From: Acephala macrosclerotiorum | Lineage: Eukaryota; Ascomycota; Leotiomycetes; Helotiales; Mollisiaceae | Assembly: GCA_014904845.1 (NCBI GenBank) | Contig: MU119243.1 | Span: 124,001 to 188,000 of the forward strand | DNA: 64,000 nt | Direction: 5' to 3' | In this document: in pieces, positions 46,531-58,206 of the stretch | How positions within the stretch are numbered: position 1 is the stretch's first letter | Layout: every line of letters starts with the position of its first letter | Notes under the pieces: generated by a model | The model's input: only the letters and a program-made list of their open reading frames with translations | The model's database searches: none | Told to the model about the DNA's origin: nothing | Program-made: the position numbers and the translations under genes

Positions 46531-48194
46531 CAGTGTGATGCTTCTGACCAAGGAAAGCAATTATTAGGAAAATGGATAGAGGAAAGTTGAGACATAAGCT
46601 AGGAGATTGAGAATGATGGTCAATGTCTGCGAATAAAACATGGATGAGGCGCCAAAGATGAGATGTACGGTACATTAGTAGAGGAGGATTTCTCTGAACA
46701 TGACAAGATGAATTGGATTGCAACTGGAGGGTTCAGAAAGGAAAGAAGCAGGTCTCGACAAGTGTTTCTCTTCTCCCTTTTAAAGCTTAGCAAGCTCAAC
46801 GACTGATTAAGCGACCCGAAGAAAAATTATTGATACAAAAGAGAGTAATGACATCAAACGAATCACTTAATACTGAGATCTCAGTCCTCTTATCAATGAA
46901 TTATATTTGTTTGATATACTCTCTCTCGAAAAAAGTTTTACGTAATTATATAAAAGAGAAAGTTTTAAAACGAAAACGAAATTAATTATTACGTAATAAA
47001 ATACGTGTTTTATAAACCGATATTAGTAATTTTTTTTTAAATTTAATATTAATTAAAAAAATTTAAAAAATTTAAAATAATATTATAAATTTATATATAT
47101 TAATATAAATATAAAAAAAATTAATTATTTAAAAATTAAAATAATAATAATATATTAAAAATAAATATTATATAATATTTATATATAATTCGAAATTATA
47201 TTTAATTAATATAAAAAATTTAATATCGAATTTTTATTTAAAATAAAATAATTAATTAATAATAAATAATATATATTAAAAATTCAAAAAATAATTAATT
47301 ATAAAAATTTTTAAAAACTCGTTTTTAAATATTATTAAATTATAAAAATTTAAATATTTTTTATAAAAATAAAATTTTAAAATTTTTTTTTGATTTTTAA
47401 AAATTTAAATATATTAATAATAAAAAAATTCGAATTTTTTATTATATATATTTAAATTTAATATTACGTTTTTAAATATTATTATTTTTTTTATAAATAA
47501 AATAATATTATACGTTTATTATTTTATTAAATTTAATAAAATAAAACGTATATTAAAAATTTTTAAAATTAAAAATATTAAAAAAAAATTTAAAATTTTA
47601 ATTAAATTAATATTTCAAATTATATTAATATATTTTAATAAAAATTTTAAAAAATATATATATATAAAATTTTTAATTTTTAATATAAATATAAAATAAT
47701 TTATTTTAATTCGTTTTTTAAAACTTATATAAAAATTAAAAAATATAAATTTAATTTTAATATAATTTAATATTACACGTTATTATTATTATTATTATTA
47801 TTATTATATTTTTTATTTTAAAAATTTATAATAATTATTTTATGAATTATTATAAAATAAAAAAATTTAATTTTTTTTTTTAATTAATTAAAATATTAAA
47901 TTTAATTTATATTTTAAAAACTTATAATAATTAAAAAAATCGAATTAATTATATTATAAAAAATTATAAAATTTATATAATATATATAAATAAATAATGA
48001 GATTTATTTTTAGTTACGAAGCTTATATAATAGCTAGTAGCACGTGTTTATATGTAGGATTTTCTCGTAATAGGCTCGATTTAATATATTTTCATTTTTA
48101 CTTGAACTAATCAGCAACTAATCAGCAGATCATTTAAGCCATTCAGCGGTTGCTCTTATTGTCAGCTATTCAGTTGTTTATTTTGCTCGAATGA
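46531..48194. other. intergenic, mostly repeat-derived
   Basis: Contains the GH55 3' flank, the A+T block (46900-48060) and a CAGCT/ATCAGC-rich flank ending in the 16-bp motif described for 48210. No gene is supported. Confidence 0.5.
46900..48060. repeat. A+T-saturated (RIP-like) block 2
   Basis: About 1.1 kb of nearly pure A/T. Remaining C and G occur almost only as CpG (ACG, TCG), with CpA and TpG virtually absent. This is the dinucleotide footprint of CpA-to-TpA mutation on both strands. A short ATT array lies near 47780-47808. The original element cannot be read. Confidence 0.8.
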
Positions 48195-48957
48195 TTAAGG
48201 GCTGACTGGCTTAATGACCACTCTGCTCTCAATCCTAAACTCATAGCTATCCAGCCTCCCACTCGCCCCACCAAACACCAAGAAAACATCAACAGCTCTA
48301 ACTATCTCATCAATCACATACCTCCTATTCGGCAAGTCCAAATTATTCGGAATCCCAACATTGCACCTATCCGTATCCTTTCCAGTCCCCGTATACGATC
48401 CTCCCTCCAACCTATCACACGGCGTACCCCACGGCACCTTCGTCGACTTATCCTTGAAGATATCAAGATAAGCATCAGCAGCGGCCCGAATCACAGCTCT
48501 CGTATCGCGTTTCGCTTCGGGGGATCGTATCCCACGATTCCTTGGAGGCCCAGTAATAGGTTCCGGTAGCGTTGAAGAGCCAGTCGCCTTGTTGCGTGAC
48601 GAGGAGTTCCATTTTGGTGGCTTTGGAGGCGTCGGCGGAGAAGCGTATTTGAGTTCTTAGGACATATGGATGTTTGGAATCGGTGATGGTGAGTTCAGTG
48701 TAGGTGGAACAGTTGGTGGTGTCGTAGCTGCTGCGGTTGTGGGCTATGACAAGGGAGTTGCGATGATGCCAGTTTTTGGGGTGAGGGGTTTGAAATTCTC
48801 CGAGTAGGAGGCACGTCGGTGAAGGCGGTGGGGTCTCCTTTGGTTTGCGCAGCGATGAGGCTGTCGGTGAATGTTTTAAGGGCAGCTCGGGTACAGTCTG
48901 AGGTTGCTAGAGTAGACAGAGAGAGAGAGCAAGGAGCAGGCTTCTAAGAGAAGGCAT
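48195..48957 (-). pseudogene. DUF8021-like secreted protein, frameshifted and 3'-truncated
   Basis: Starts MPSLRSLLLALSL (signal peptide) at 48957. It continues in successive frames: DCTRAALKTFTDSLIAAQT, SYSENFKPLTPKTGIIATP, VIAHNRSSYDTTNCSTYTEL, QQGDWLFNATGTYYWASKE, then KRDTRAVIRAAADAYLDIF, WGTPCDRLEGGSYTGTG and RRYVIDEIVRAVDVFLVFGG. Four single-base shifts are needed, near 48920 (CT repeat), 48812, 48754 and 48520 (C5 run). After RIES the family C-terminus is replaced by sequence ending in the repeat motif shared with 52726-52741. Assignment to DUF8021 rests on remembered motif order; function of that family is unknown. Confidence 0.65.
48210..48225 (+). repeat. repeat-end motif, copy 1
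   Basis: CTTAATGACCACTCTG, preceded by GCTGAC. The same 16 bp with the same preceding GCTGA occurs at 52726-52741. Each copy lies on the right flank of an A+T block, as expected for the end of one repeat family. Confidence 0.75.
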
Positions 48958-49448
48958 TTTGGCTCGCTAAATGGCAGGATATCGTCGTGAAGAGAATTGG
49001 TGCCGTCTGGCGTCTCAACCTGTCCATGGTGGGAGACTTTATATACGTCCATATCCGGTGGTGGACTTGAAATCTGGCAGACCTTTGTATAATCTCATAC
49101 AGTATATTCAGGCTAGGATGTTTCGGCACTGGAAAAAGACTTCGGGTTTACCCCACAATATAAAATGGAGGACTTTGGTAGCATTGTGGAAAGCACGGGA
49201 GTTGAAACCACAGGTCAATTTGTTGGAGAAGTGGGGTACAGGCCCCAAAATGTTCATGATCGAAACCGAAGAAGCTGCTGCCCGGGACGATGAAATGACT
49301 TGATAGGTCACGTGAAATGACATTGCCAGCAGTTCAGTTCCTGTCTGAACCTATATGTTTAGCATTGTTCCATCATAACACATGGCACTCACTGGTATCC
49401 CGTCCTACAGAGACTACTAGAAGGTTACCGATGACTCACGCTTACATC
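48958..49448. other. intergenic
   Basis: 491 bp between the DUF8021-like start and the stop of the Zn2Cys6 gene. A 110-codon plus ORF (48971-49303) has no recognised features. Confidence 0.45.
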
Positions 49449-50905
49449 TCACTCTTCCTGAAAATCACAGTCTCCAGCGATCGTGACAGCGTACTCAACC
49501 AGCGTTACTGCCTGTCGCAGTCTGGCTTTCTCAGGACCAAAATTCTCGCCCTCTGAAGACAGCTTCATTTTTAGAAACCGGAGGATTGACTTTACAGCAG
49601 ACGCTTGAGTTTGTCGAAAGACAACATTTCTAGCAAGGGGAAAGAACGGTTTAATCGCAAGCGACGTGGCACTAAAATATGCAAATGACACAAGTGTGTT
49701 GATGTCTCCTTTGTCCATGTCCATGAGCGATCTCGGCATCCAGAATAACCAGCCTCTCAGGGGGTATATGATCCTGTATTGCTGAGACGCTTTAGGTCCG
49801 GGAGGAAAGTTTCGCAGGTTCTCTGTGAACGAAAGGAGTCCCTTGTGTAAGGCAGCAAGTTCTTCAGTCTGTGTCATGAAATCTTCTGCCTTCTTCAGGG
49901 AGACAATACAGAAGTTGAGCCTCGCGTGGTCGTCCGGGGTAGGTCCAATTGGATTGGCGTCTTCTGCTTCGGCATCCTTCAGACTCTGTAGCAGTATCCT
50001 GGAAAACATTGATTCATTGACCCACGGTCGCATGGCTTCCATGACCTGCTCAAGTTAGTATCCAAAACGCAAAACCCAAATATAAAAAATATACATGATT
50101 CACGTACAGCTCCAGATCCCTTGGACAGTGTCGACCAAGTTCGCCTAACGTCGATATTCTGTTAATTTCAAGGCTTGTCTCCGGAAAGACAGCTCACATA
50201 CCAATTGGAAGCCTGCCATTGTAGAATGAGGGACGAAGCTAAGACAGCATCGCAATTTTCTCTTGAGAACTTATTGATCGCTACTTGTAGACTACGGAAT
50301 GCAGCAGTTTGATGAAGAAGAGACACGTGATCCATGTCTCGAGACCTGGTAAGCCATCCAAGATGGGCGGCGGATAGTGCGAGGATCGAATGTTTAACTA
50401 TGTCGTGAGATTGAGACATGGAAATGAAGCTTTGAGAGAGGTTAACAATCGCACGAGTGCAGAATTGGGACTTAATACTTTGGAATCTGGGCAGTCCACA
50501 CAGCCATTTTACTCGTTCCACTTGCTTCGAGTTTCCCAGACACGAATAGTAAATGGTGCATTAGCGGAAGGTCTGTTGATGATAAATCATATGGGGAGAG
50601 TCGTTGTGCCAGCGACGCGTCCTCGAGCTTGTTGCAAGACATCTCGATTTCGGAGACTGATATGGTCGATGGAACGTCGACTGCCGATTCTCCTTTTGGG
50701 CGCACGAATTCGGGATACTCACATCTCGACCCTCTCTTAGAACAATTGTGACTCAGTAGAGCATTAGCAGGTTACCAGTCAGTCGAAGAAAGATCGCTTA
50801 CCATCTTGGGAGGAATTCGTCACAGCGCTCGTGGCGCTTTTTGCACGGGATACAGCCCTTCCGCGACTTTGGATGTCGTCGACGCGCCCTCTCCGAAGTC
50901 TCCAT
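49449..50905 (-). CDS. Zn2Cys6 transcription factor, five exons
   Basis: Exons 50905-50802, 50751-50479, 50429-50202, 50144-50108 and 50045-49449, all in phase, 412 aa. Introns are 49-62 nt with GTAAGC, GTATTA, GTATGT and GTACGT donors. The first intron splits the fourth zinc cysteine: joining yields RCHNCSKRGSRCEYP and the complete cluster C18, C21, C28, C35, C38, C45 (C-x2-C-x6-C-x6-C-x2-C-x6-C). Later, LPLMHHLLFVS and IVKHSILALSAAHLGW match the helical effector domain of sterol-uptake-control/C6 regulators (fungal_trans_2 type). The length is typical of that compact group. The start ATG at 50905 gives the usual short basic leader (RARRRHPKSRKG). Targets unknown. The cryptic first exon is easily missed by ORF scans. 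Confidence 0.85.
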
Positions 50906-52020
50906 CTACAGGCCAAAACTCTGGACAGTGATGTCTCTGTACGAATCTGAGAACATTGACTGCAGTCTTGCTAATGGTCATCATCATCTCGGACGAGATC
51001 TCGCGTACCTGGGCTGGGACTGACAAGGGTGATATGCAGGTAGACTGAGTCAGCAAAGCAACAGGAACTATTGGTAGGTTTCATGCCTTAATTCGATTGA
51101 ACAGATGCGGAGCTTCTTTGGGGGCTGGCTCTGTATTGTAATGATGAGTCGGGAGCTTCTCGCACTTTGGTAGGTGGGCGATGAACGAGGGACTGTCACA
51201 CTGTCAGATATGGAGTCAAGCTTGAGAACTGAATCTTACCACCTCACGAAGAACATCTCTCAACATCTCTCACGTTGATTTCGTGACGGTCTTGTCAGAA
51301 GTTTGGTCAAGGAAAGTTCGATTAAGCTCAGCAAGAGTTGTTTCAGAGGATATACGCTAAATATATAGCGTGTACTTGCTAATCTTTTGTGAACATCGCA
51401 ATCGCTTAGGTATTTTGCTATCGCAAGCTCTTAAATCCCAAACCAGATTTCCACTCGACAGAAGATTGTCAGGATTTTTCCTTCCCATCGTCCTTATTCA
51501 TAGTATCTTCGATGCAAGGATAAAACTCTAGTGAGATTTCCCTATTAGCATCCCGACGATTCATTGTTCGCGACCGGCTGAGACGCAATGCTCGTTTCAA
51601 AAAAACACGAGAACAGCTGCATATGCGGCAGTCGGCCCCAACACGTCCTTTCCACTGCTATCTTGGGCCCCGAAGCTGAGAAATACAGCTCACATTACGG
51701 TTGCCAAGGATGTCGTGATCAAGCTCACATTCCGAGTTGGATGTAGTACCATGATCAGCATGGGCGCAATTAGCTAGATCCTACCAAATAATCCTGTGCT
51801 CAATCGCTGGATGAAGGCTGCCTTTCTCTCGCGTTCTTCGCGTCCAGTCTCTCGTTCAAGCTCTTGTCTGTTTCCTAAATCTGCATCTGGAGCCCTCTTC
51901 CGTGGCCAAAAAGTGGTTGCCAGCTTCCCAGGCCAGCTTAGGCTGCTCGTGGGGGACCCATGGAGTAGAGTTTTAAAATTTCCCTCCTACCCACGGGTCC
52001 CCTATAAAGCGAAAATATAT
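50906..52020. other. intergenic
   Basis: 1.1 kb: promoter of the Zn2Cys6 gene and featureless sequence; a 75-codon ORF at 51796-52023 is not called. Composition turns A+T-rich after about 52000. Confidence 0.5.
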
Positions 52021-52114
52021 TAGTCCTCTACTTACGAGTCCTCTATGGATTTTGTAGGGCCCCTATAAAAAATGTATAAATTGTATAAAAATATAAATAT
52101 AATTAATTATTATT

Positions 52115-52125
52115 ATTATTACTAT

Positions 52126-52221
<96 letters not shown>

Positions 52222-52231
52222 NNNNNNNNNN

Positions 52232-52326
<95 letters not shown>
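52115..52326. repeat. (TAA)n microsatellite interrupted by a 10-N gap
   Basis: Uninterrupted AAT/TAA units on both sides of ten Ns at 52222-52231. Because both gap edges are the same repeat, the gap size is arbitrary and the true array may be longer. Confidence 0.95.
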
Positions 52327-52327
<1 letters not shown>

Positions 52328-52371
52328 TTATATAAATATAAATAAAAAACTCGATTATATATAAATAGTAA

Positions 52372-52396
52372 AAAGCACGTACTACGTACGTGCTTT
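52372..52396. repeat. 10-bp hairpin, 5-nt loop
   Basis: Perfect arms AAAGCACGTA and TACGTGCTTT around CTACG, inside the degraded repeat. Confidence 0.85.
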
Positions 52397-52683
52397 ATAT
52401 ATAAAGTTTCTCGTAATATTTTATAAAACAAGCTACTCTAAGCTAGCGGCCGCATTACGTGCACAGCCGGTCCGAGAACTACATAAGTAAACTTATTATT
52501 TTAGCTCGTTTAATTCTGACTAATTAGAGACTTTTTATTAGGTTTTTCCGTTCCGGTTCCTCACCAAAATACCAAAATCACGACTCTAAAATCTTAAAAA
52601 CTTAATTATTGAGCTGATTAATATGTCATTCGAGAATCTGTCAAATGACTGGCTGTCAGTTGAAAAACTAAATAACTGACCGG

Positions 52684-52705
52684 CTGATAACTGATCAGTT
52701 ATCAG
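52684..52705. repeat. perfect 22-bp palindrome
   Basis: Self-complementary sequence reading CTGATAACTGA then TCAGTTATCAG. It lies 20 bp before the repeat-end motif and is possibly a terminal structure of the element. Confidence 0.9.
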
Positions 52706-52725
52706 TACTGACATCAGCTAGCTGA

Positions 52726-52741
52726 CTTAATGACCACTCTG
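52726..52741 (+). repeat. repeat-end motif, copy 2
   Basis: CTTAATGACCACTCTG, identical to 48210-48225 and in the same orientation relative to an A+T block. Confidence 0.75.
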
Positions 52742-53881
52742 ATTGAGAGTGGGAAGATTCGGTACGTGCATACTTTAACGAACATGAAGTGATGAAGAGA
52801 TTCGAATATCCGTCATTACGCGATCGCTTTTCTTGTACATATTGTTTCCAAACTGTCTCCTAAATTGCCGTGCTGAGAGACGATGAGCTTGAGGAAAATC
52901 AGATGCATGTATTTCTAAATTTCCGAACCCTCTAAGAGAGCTTGACAAACATGCTCTCGTAGCAGACAGTCAATATGGCATCACTGGTTGGGGTGCATAC
53001 TTAGATATCCCCTTTCTATCGCCGGACTATCCATTCTCAGACTTCTATAGGTGGGTCACGTGGAAACTTATGTTTCTTTGAACTCCTTATTATATTTTGA
53101 GAAGTCTAGCAAAATGTTCTCACACTCTATCCTTCTACTACTTATATAAGACAGATCAAGAATTGCAGATGTGTATGAGGTCGCTGATAATTAATCTTGG
53201 AAGACATCACGTGGTGCCAACCTTTTACGACTCACAACCTGGAAACATTGTTGACTAACAGGCTGCCTCGAGTGTCTCCTGCAGCCTTCTCTTTCTCCCC
53301 AAACCAACCACAAATCGTCAATTCCAGTTTCCATCGATTTAAGTAGGGAAATGCCTCAGCTCCTCAGTTCCCCCACACACACGCGTATCGATGAGGCTGC
53401 AAGACGCCACAGTCAGATACGTTAATCGGCTTAATTACGAGTCGACTCCGATCAACGCCCGACCTACTGCAGCGCGAGGCAGATTTTTCTCAGGGCGGGC
53501 TGGCTTCACCATCATTTAGTCTAGCAAGAAAAGGGCATTCACTGCATGTTCCGGGATGCTTGTGAAATTGACCATTGTGATTGGGACTTTGGATGGCACT
53601 GTCCTTGATTTGAGCTCGTCTACACATGTACGTCTTGCTGCTTCGAGACAACGTGCTGCACCAGAGGTCGTGTGCATCTTCAGAGCAATGCTTTCTGTGT
53701 TCTTCTTGATTATTTCCCTCTCTCCGCTCAATTGTTTTCCATGGTTAATCCGGTTCATATATTCGGTGGTCAAGCTTCAAGGTTTCAGATGATATGAGAA
53801 GTATCCTTTAGCTGCTGTGAGCTTGCAACATTCGAAATCCATGAGGCTGTGCATTCCAAGCATCTCCATTGATCAATTGTA
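52742..53881. other. intergenic
   Basis: 1.1 kb preceding the ankyrin gene; promoter expected here. Small ORFs only. Confidence 0.5.
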
Positions 53882-56800
53882 ATGGATCCTATTACCGCTG
53901 TCGGAGTCGCATCGGCGGCCTTGCAGATCGCACAATTCATCGGCTCGACGGTGCAAGGTCTCAATACACTCAAAGGGAAATTCCAAAACGCGGATATCAC
54001 GATTCGTATGTTGATCAGCACGCTCTCAACGATAAAGGCTGCCATCTTGCAGATCCGCGATTGGGCTGACTACGATTTCGACGACTCTCCAAAGGGTGTA
54101 CACTTCTTAGATGGCCTCAATAAATCTCTGGATGGGTGTCAGGCCGCCATGGATGTGCTTTGGGAGGAGGTCAATAATCTTACAGACGGATCTAGACTGT
54201 TTCATGGACAAGACCCTCCGAGGCTTGGGATGAGAGGGCGAGCTAGAGCTGTATGGAACGATGAGACCATGAAAGCACACCAGGACATGCTTCATGGACA
54301 GGTTCAAGCCCTCCAACTTCTTCTCCAAGCCGGACAATGGTAAGTGGTACTCCGGTATAAAAACACAAGCTACTTCATTCAGCTAATTCGTGCAGTGCGG
54401 ATCCATACTCTCAATCGAGACTGATGGGAATGAGAGAGAACCAACGATTAATACAGCGAGTTGTGGATGATACCAGGACATTGCGAGAAGCTCAAAGCTC
54501 GGTTGGCTCACAGCTCGCGCGCAGCGCTCGTGAATCTATTGCAGGAGGGACAGTTTTCGACTTTGACCATAGCCTTGCGCACACGTTGCCGTATCAGAAA
54601 ACTCCCAGGATACCAGAACGAAGTGCTTTCGGCACCATACATCCCATGCATGGTCAGGAGCACAAGACCTCATCTGATTCCTCGAGCCCTCCATTTATGC
54701 AACAAGTTGACAATGCATCGAGACTAGATTCACGCCATCCTCCGCACTCTGGGGGTCAGATCGCAGAAGACCTTTATGATGCATCAGTCCGACGAAGAAC
54801 CAGTACCGCATCTGAACCAGCTGTACATAAATGGGTAACTTCAATGTCATCTTCATCAGACTCTCAATCTCCGAATAATGAAGCTTTTAACCCGAAGGAG
54901 AAGACGACCTGGCAATCCCGACTCAAGCGGCTGCATACTTTCAGTGCCTACAGATTGCCTTTCACAGCGCAACGAGCGCACTCAGCAGGGGCTTCTTTTG
55001 GATCAGGCCACCGTGTAAGGAAGGACAGAGAAGCAAACTTGAGCCAGAGCATTGATTTCAGTGCCTTTGACGCACTGCACACGCCACCACTGGTCCGAAA
55101 TGCACAAGCTGGAAACATGGTCGAGCTTGAGAGACTACTTGAGAGTGGTGATGATGTTGAAGCTCGTCATGATCTGACACAAAGGACTGCCCTTTCAGTT
55201 GCTGCTCACTGTGGCGCTGCGGAAGTTGTTGAATTGCTTCTTCGATTCAATGCCAGAATTGACACACGAGACACCGATTTGTCCACTCCTCTCTCTCTTG
55301 CTGCTTCGCGGGGCCACTTTAAAGTTATGACATTGCTCTTGAACGAAGGTTCGGACGTCGAGGCTACCAATGCAAGCAACCAGACGCCATTATGGATCGC
55401 TTCCGACCGTGGTTATTACAAGGCAGTCGAGATGCTGTTGAAGCGAGGTGCGAAAATTAATGCTCGAGCTAGCAACCAGTTGACTGCACTGCATGCTGCT
55501 ACAAGGCAAGGAGATAGGGAGATGGTCGAGCTCTTGCTACGCCACAATGCTCATATTGACGCACGAGATAGAAACTCTATGACGGCTCTTCATCACGCCT
55601 GCGAGGGTGGACATTGCGATATTGCGGAGTTCCTCCTCAATAAAGGAGCGAATATTGAAGCTCGCGGCAAGAATTCTATGTCTCCGTTAATATGCGCTAC
55701 AGCCTCGGGAAATTTCGAAGTTGTGGAACTACTATTGAAGAAGAAAGCAATGCTTCTCAATGTGGACAACAAAAAAGCAAATGCCTTACATTGGGCAGCG
55801 AGAAATGGACATCTGGAAATTGCCGAGTATTTACTATCGTGGAAAATGCCAATTCATGAGTCGGATACGAATGGTTTGACAGCTCTTCATCTGGCTGTCC
55901 TTGGTTTACATTTCAAGCTCGTCGACTTTCTGCTCCAAAGGCAGGCCTCGGTCGAAAGTTCCTGCCGTGAGGGGCGAACGCCATTGCATTGTGCATGCAG
56001 CTCTTACAATTCAGATATTGTTGGCCTACTTCTCGACGCAGGAGCAAGCTCTGAATCGCCGATGGCCAAAGATGGCAGACAGCCCATACATATCGCTGCT
56101 GCCAACGGCTCCATCGAGATTGTGGAGACCCTCTACGAAAGAGGTGCGAATATTTCAGTGAGGGACGCCGCCGGAGACCGTGCTCTCTGTATCGCATGTA
56201 GCAATGGTCACTTTGAGATTGTCGAGAAGCTTCTGAGCTATGGAGAGCCGCTTCGTATGCCGTTCAAAACCCGTCCAAACGAGGATTCACCCCTCTGTAT
56301 TGCAGCAAGAGCCGGACATGCACATCTCGTTCAACTTCTGATACAAAAAGGCGCTTCAGTCAAGCAACGGGATGAGTATGGCCATATCCCCCTTCGATAC
56401 GCCGCATATTATGCCCATCCAGAGGTAGTCCAAGTACTATTGCTGGAAGGAGCTGGACTTGTTGACTATGGCGAAGACTCTGGTGGATTGGTTTTGATGC
56501 TGAATCCAGCTACACTTGGGTTTTCCGACTCCAGCGACATATCTGACGAGAGAAAACGCCAAGTTCGGGACCTCTTGAACGAAGCGTTAGAGAGGCACCA
56601 GAATGAGAATAGCGATGAGGAACTAGATGATTTCTATGCAAACAATCCAAGCGATTTCGGTGTGCTGCGACGAACACATCTCAGTCCTAGGAGTATAAGA
56701 CATATGCTTCCATCTTCTCCGTCTAAGTCTGACTTAGGAGGATCGTGGAATAGAGAAGCTGAGATGTGGGGTGGCACATATAGACCTCCCGAACAGGTTT

Positions 56801-57375
56801 ACGGAATCCCAAACTCTCCTCCTCCGGGCTACGCACCTAGGCCAATCTACCCTCCGGCTCAGGAAAAACAACGACCACTTGCTTCTAACCCCGCTGCGTA
56901 TGATACAACGCAGGGCACAGTGTACTACGCTCCGGACGAAATGAGTCCACCACACCTACCACAGGAAATCCGATATGCATCACCCCTTCCAGCTATCTAT
57001 AGCAATTCTGCACCACAGCCTCCGTCTAATAGCGACGACGGAATACCAAACCTCGCCAGTATCCGGGCTCAGATGGCTCAATTGGCTCAGTTAGAGAGAT
57101 TGCTTTCGCGGGTTGATAAGAGAAGCATGACTGCGCCTGTGTCCAAAACTCATGTGGTTCCTATACGGCATGAGCTTGATGGAACGTCAGTGACGCATGA
57201 ACTAGCCAGCTTTCAGACTGTCAGATCGCCTGAAAGCTCCGAACCTCACCTTGCGATGATTTCTGCATCGGTGATGTCAGAAAGTTCAACATCATCTCGA
57301 CTTGCTAACGATCCGCCTCGGCCACACCTTAACTTCACCGGACCTTTGGATTCCCCTCATTTTTTAGCGTACTAG
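53882..57375 (+). CDS. ankyrin-repeat protein with fungal STAND-type N-terminal domain
   Basis: Two exons, 53882-54339 and 54396-57375, intron 54340-54395 (donor GTAAGT), 1145 aa. The N-terminus MDPITAVGVASAALQIAQFI and the following helices match the fungal STAND/NACHT N-terminal (NACHT_N/Het-like) domain found at the front of NLR-like proteins. No Walker A/B NTPase follows; instead ~210 disordered residues lead to 14 ankyrin repeats (about residues 380-830; hallmarks TALHHACEGGHCDIAEFLL, NALHWAARNGHLEIAEYLL). The C-terminal ~300 residues are Pro/Ser-rich with one short coiled coil. Likely a cytosolic scaffold or recognition protein; the NTPase-less layout suggests it is not a classical NLR. 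The intact frame contrasts with the neighbouring broken HET gene. Confidence 0.9.
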
Positions 57376-58206
57376 ACCACACTTCCCATCGTGATATCGA
57401 ACACATCCAGATACCAACGTTATACAAAGCATGTTGAGGTAATGCAATACACAGCTAGGTATGTCGGCCGGTTTTTGCAGGCGTTGGGAAACTTCACGAG
57501 GAAATGAATCCAAGGAACTTTGTATTTATATGCGATCATGCAACTGAAAATGGAAATAATAAACTATACCCCTTCAACGTCTAGAATCATATCAGAACAA
57601 TGTGTCTCAATATCAGAAGGCTTCGGGGCATAGACACTTTCTTATAGTCACGTGAATGTCATAGACTTGTCTGCATAGTTATGCTCACCTTGCGGCAAGT
57701 CTTTTGCTCTAATCTTCAATGAATCGGGTTCTCAGGGAAACCATAAATCCTTCGTATTCGACGGTTCATTCCCTTTCATTGTTGTTTGCTCGCTTCGTCT
57801 CAGAAATTCGGCTTACTTGCGGAGCGCAGCAGAAAAAAACACTTCTTTCCAAAGACGCCAGATGACATATCCAACACTTAAATTTTCCAGAAAGGTATTC
57901 AGTGAAACGAAAAGTGCCTAGGGCTGGTGTGAGTTAGTAAATCCCAAGTTAAAAACGTGTCTTCTCATCGAATTGAACACCACTCGAGTTCCTCAGAATC
58001 GTCAGGAAAAGCCTCTCCATCCATTATCCCGTGCACATAACATGGACCAATCAATCGATAATAGTCTCTCTTTGGTCTCAGTACAAAGGGAACCCGGTTT
58101 TCACCACCGTCGTCGCACAATACCCCGAAGGCCTCGACTAAAGGGAGTGGGCATTTGAAACCCGCTTTCGGCGTTTCGATTCATTTGACGAAGTAATTAG
58201 TTCCTG
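57376..58206. other. intergenic, may contain 3' remains of the HET gene
   Basis: 830 bp. On the minus strand the HET frame stays open briefly after the TAA at 58207, then decays. Otherwise only short ORFs. Confidence 0.4.

Larger units (their letters stand above)
52030..52741. repeat. A+T/microsatellite block 3 with repeat flank
   Basis: A+T-rich left part, a long (TAA)n array with an assembly gap, a hairpin (52372-52396), a flank rich in CTGAT/CAGTT motifs, a 22-bp palindrome (52684-52705) and the repeat-end motif (52726-52741). It resembles the right flank of block 2, suggesting another degraded copy of the same element. Confidence 0.6.

Noticed and set aside
52063..52431. Poly-Ile and poly-Asn ORFs
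   Set aside because: Translations of the TAA microsatellite across the N gap; not genes.
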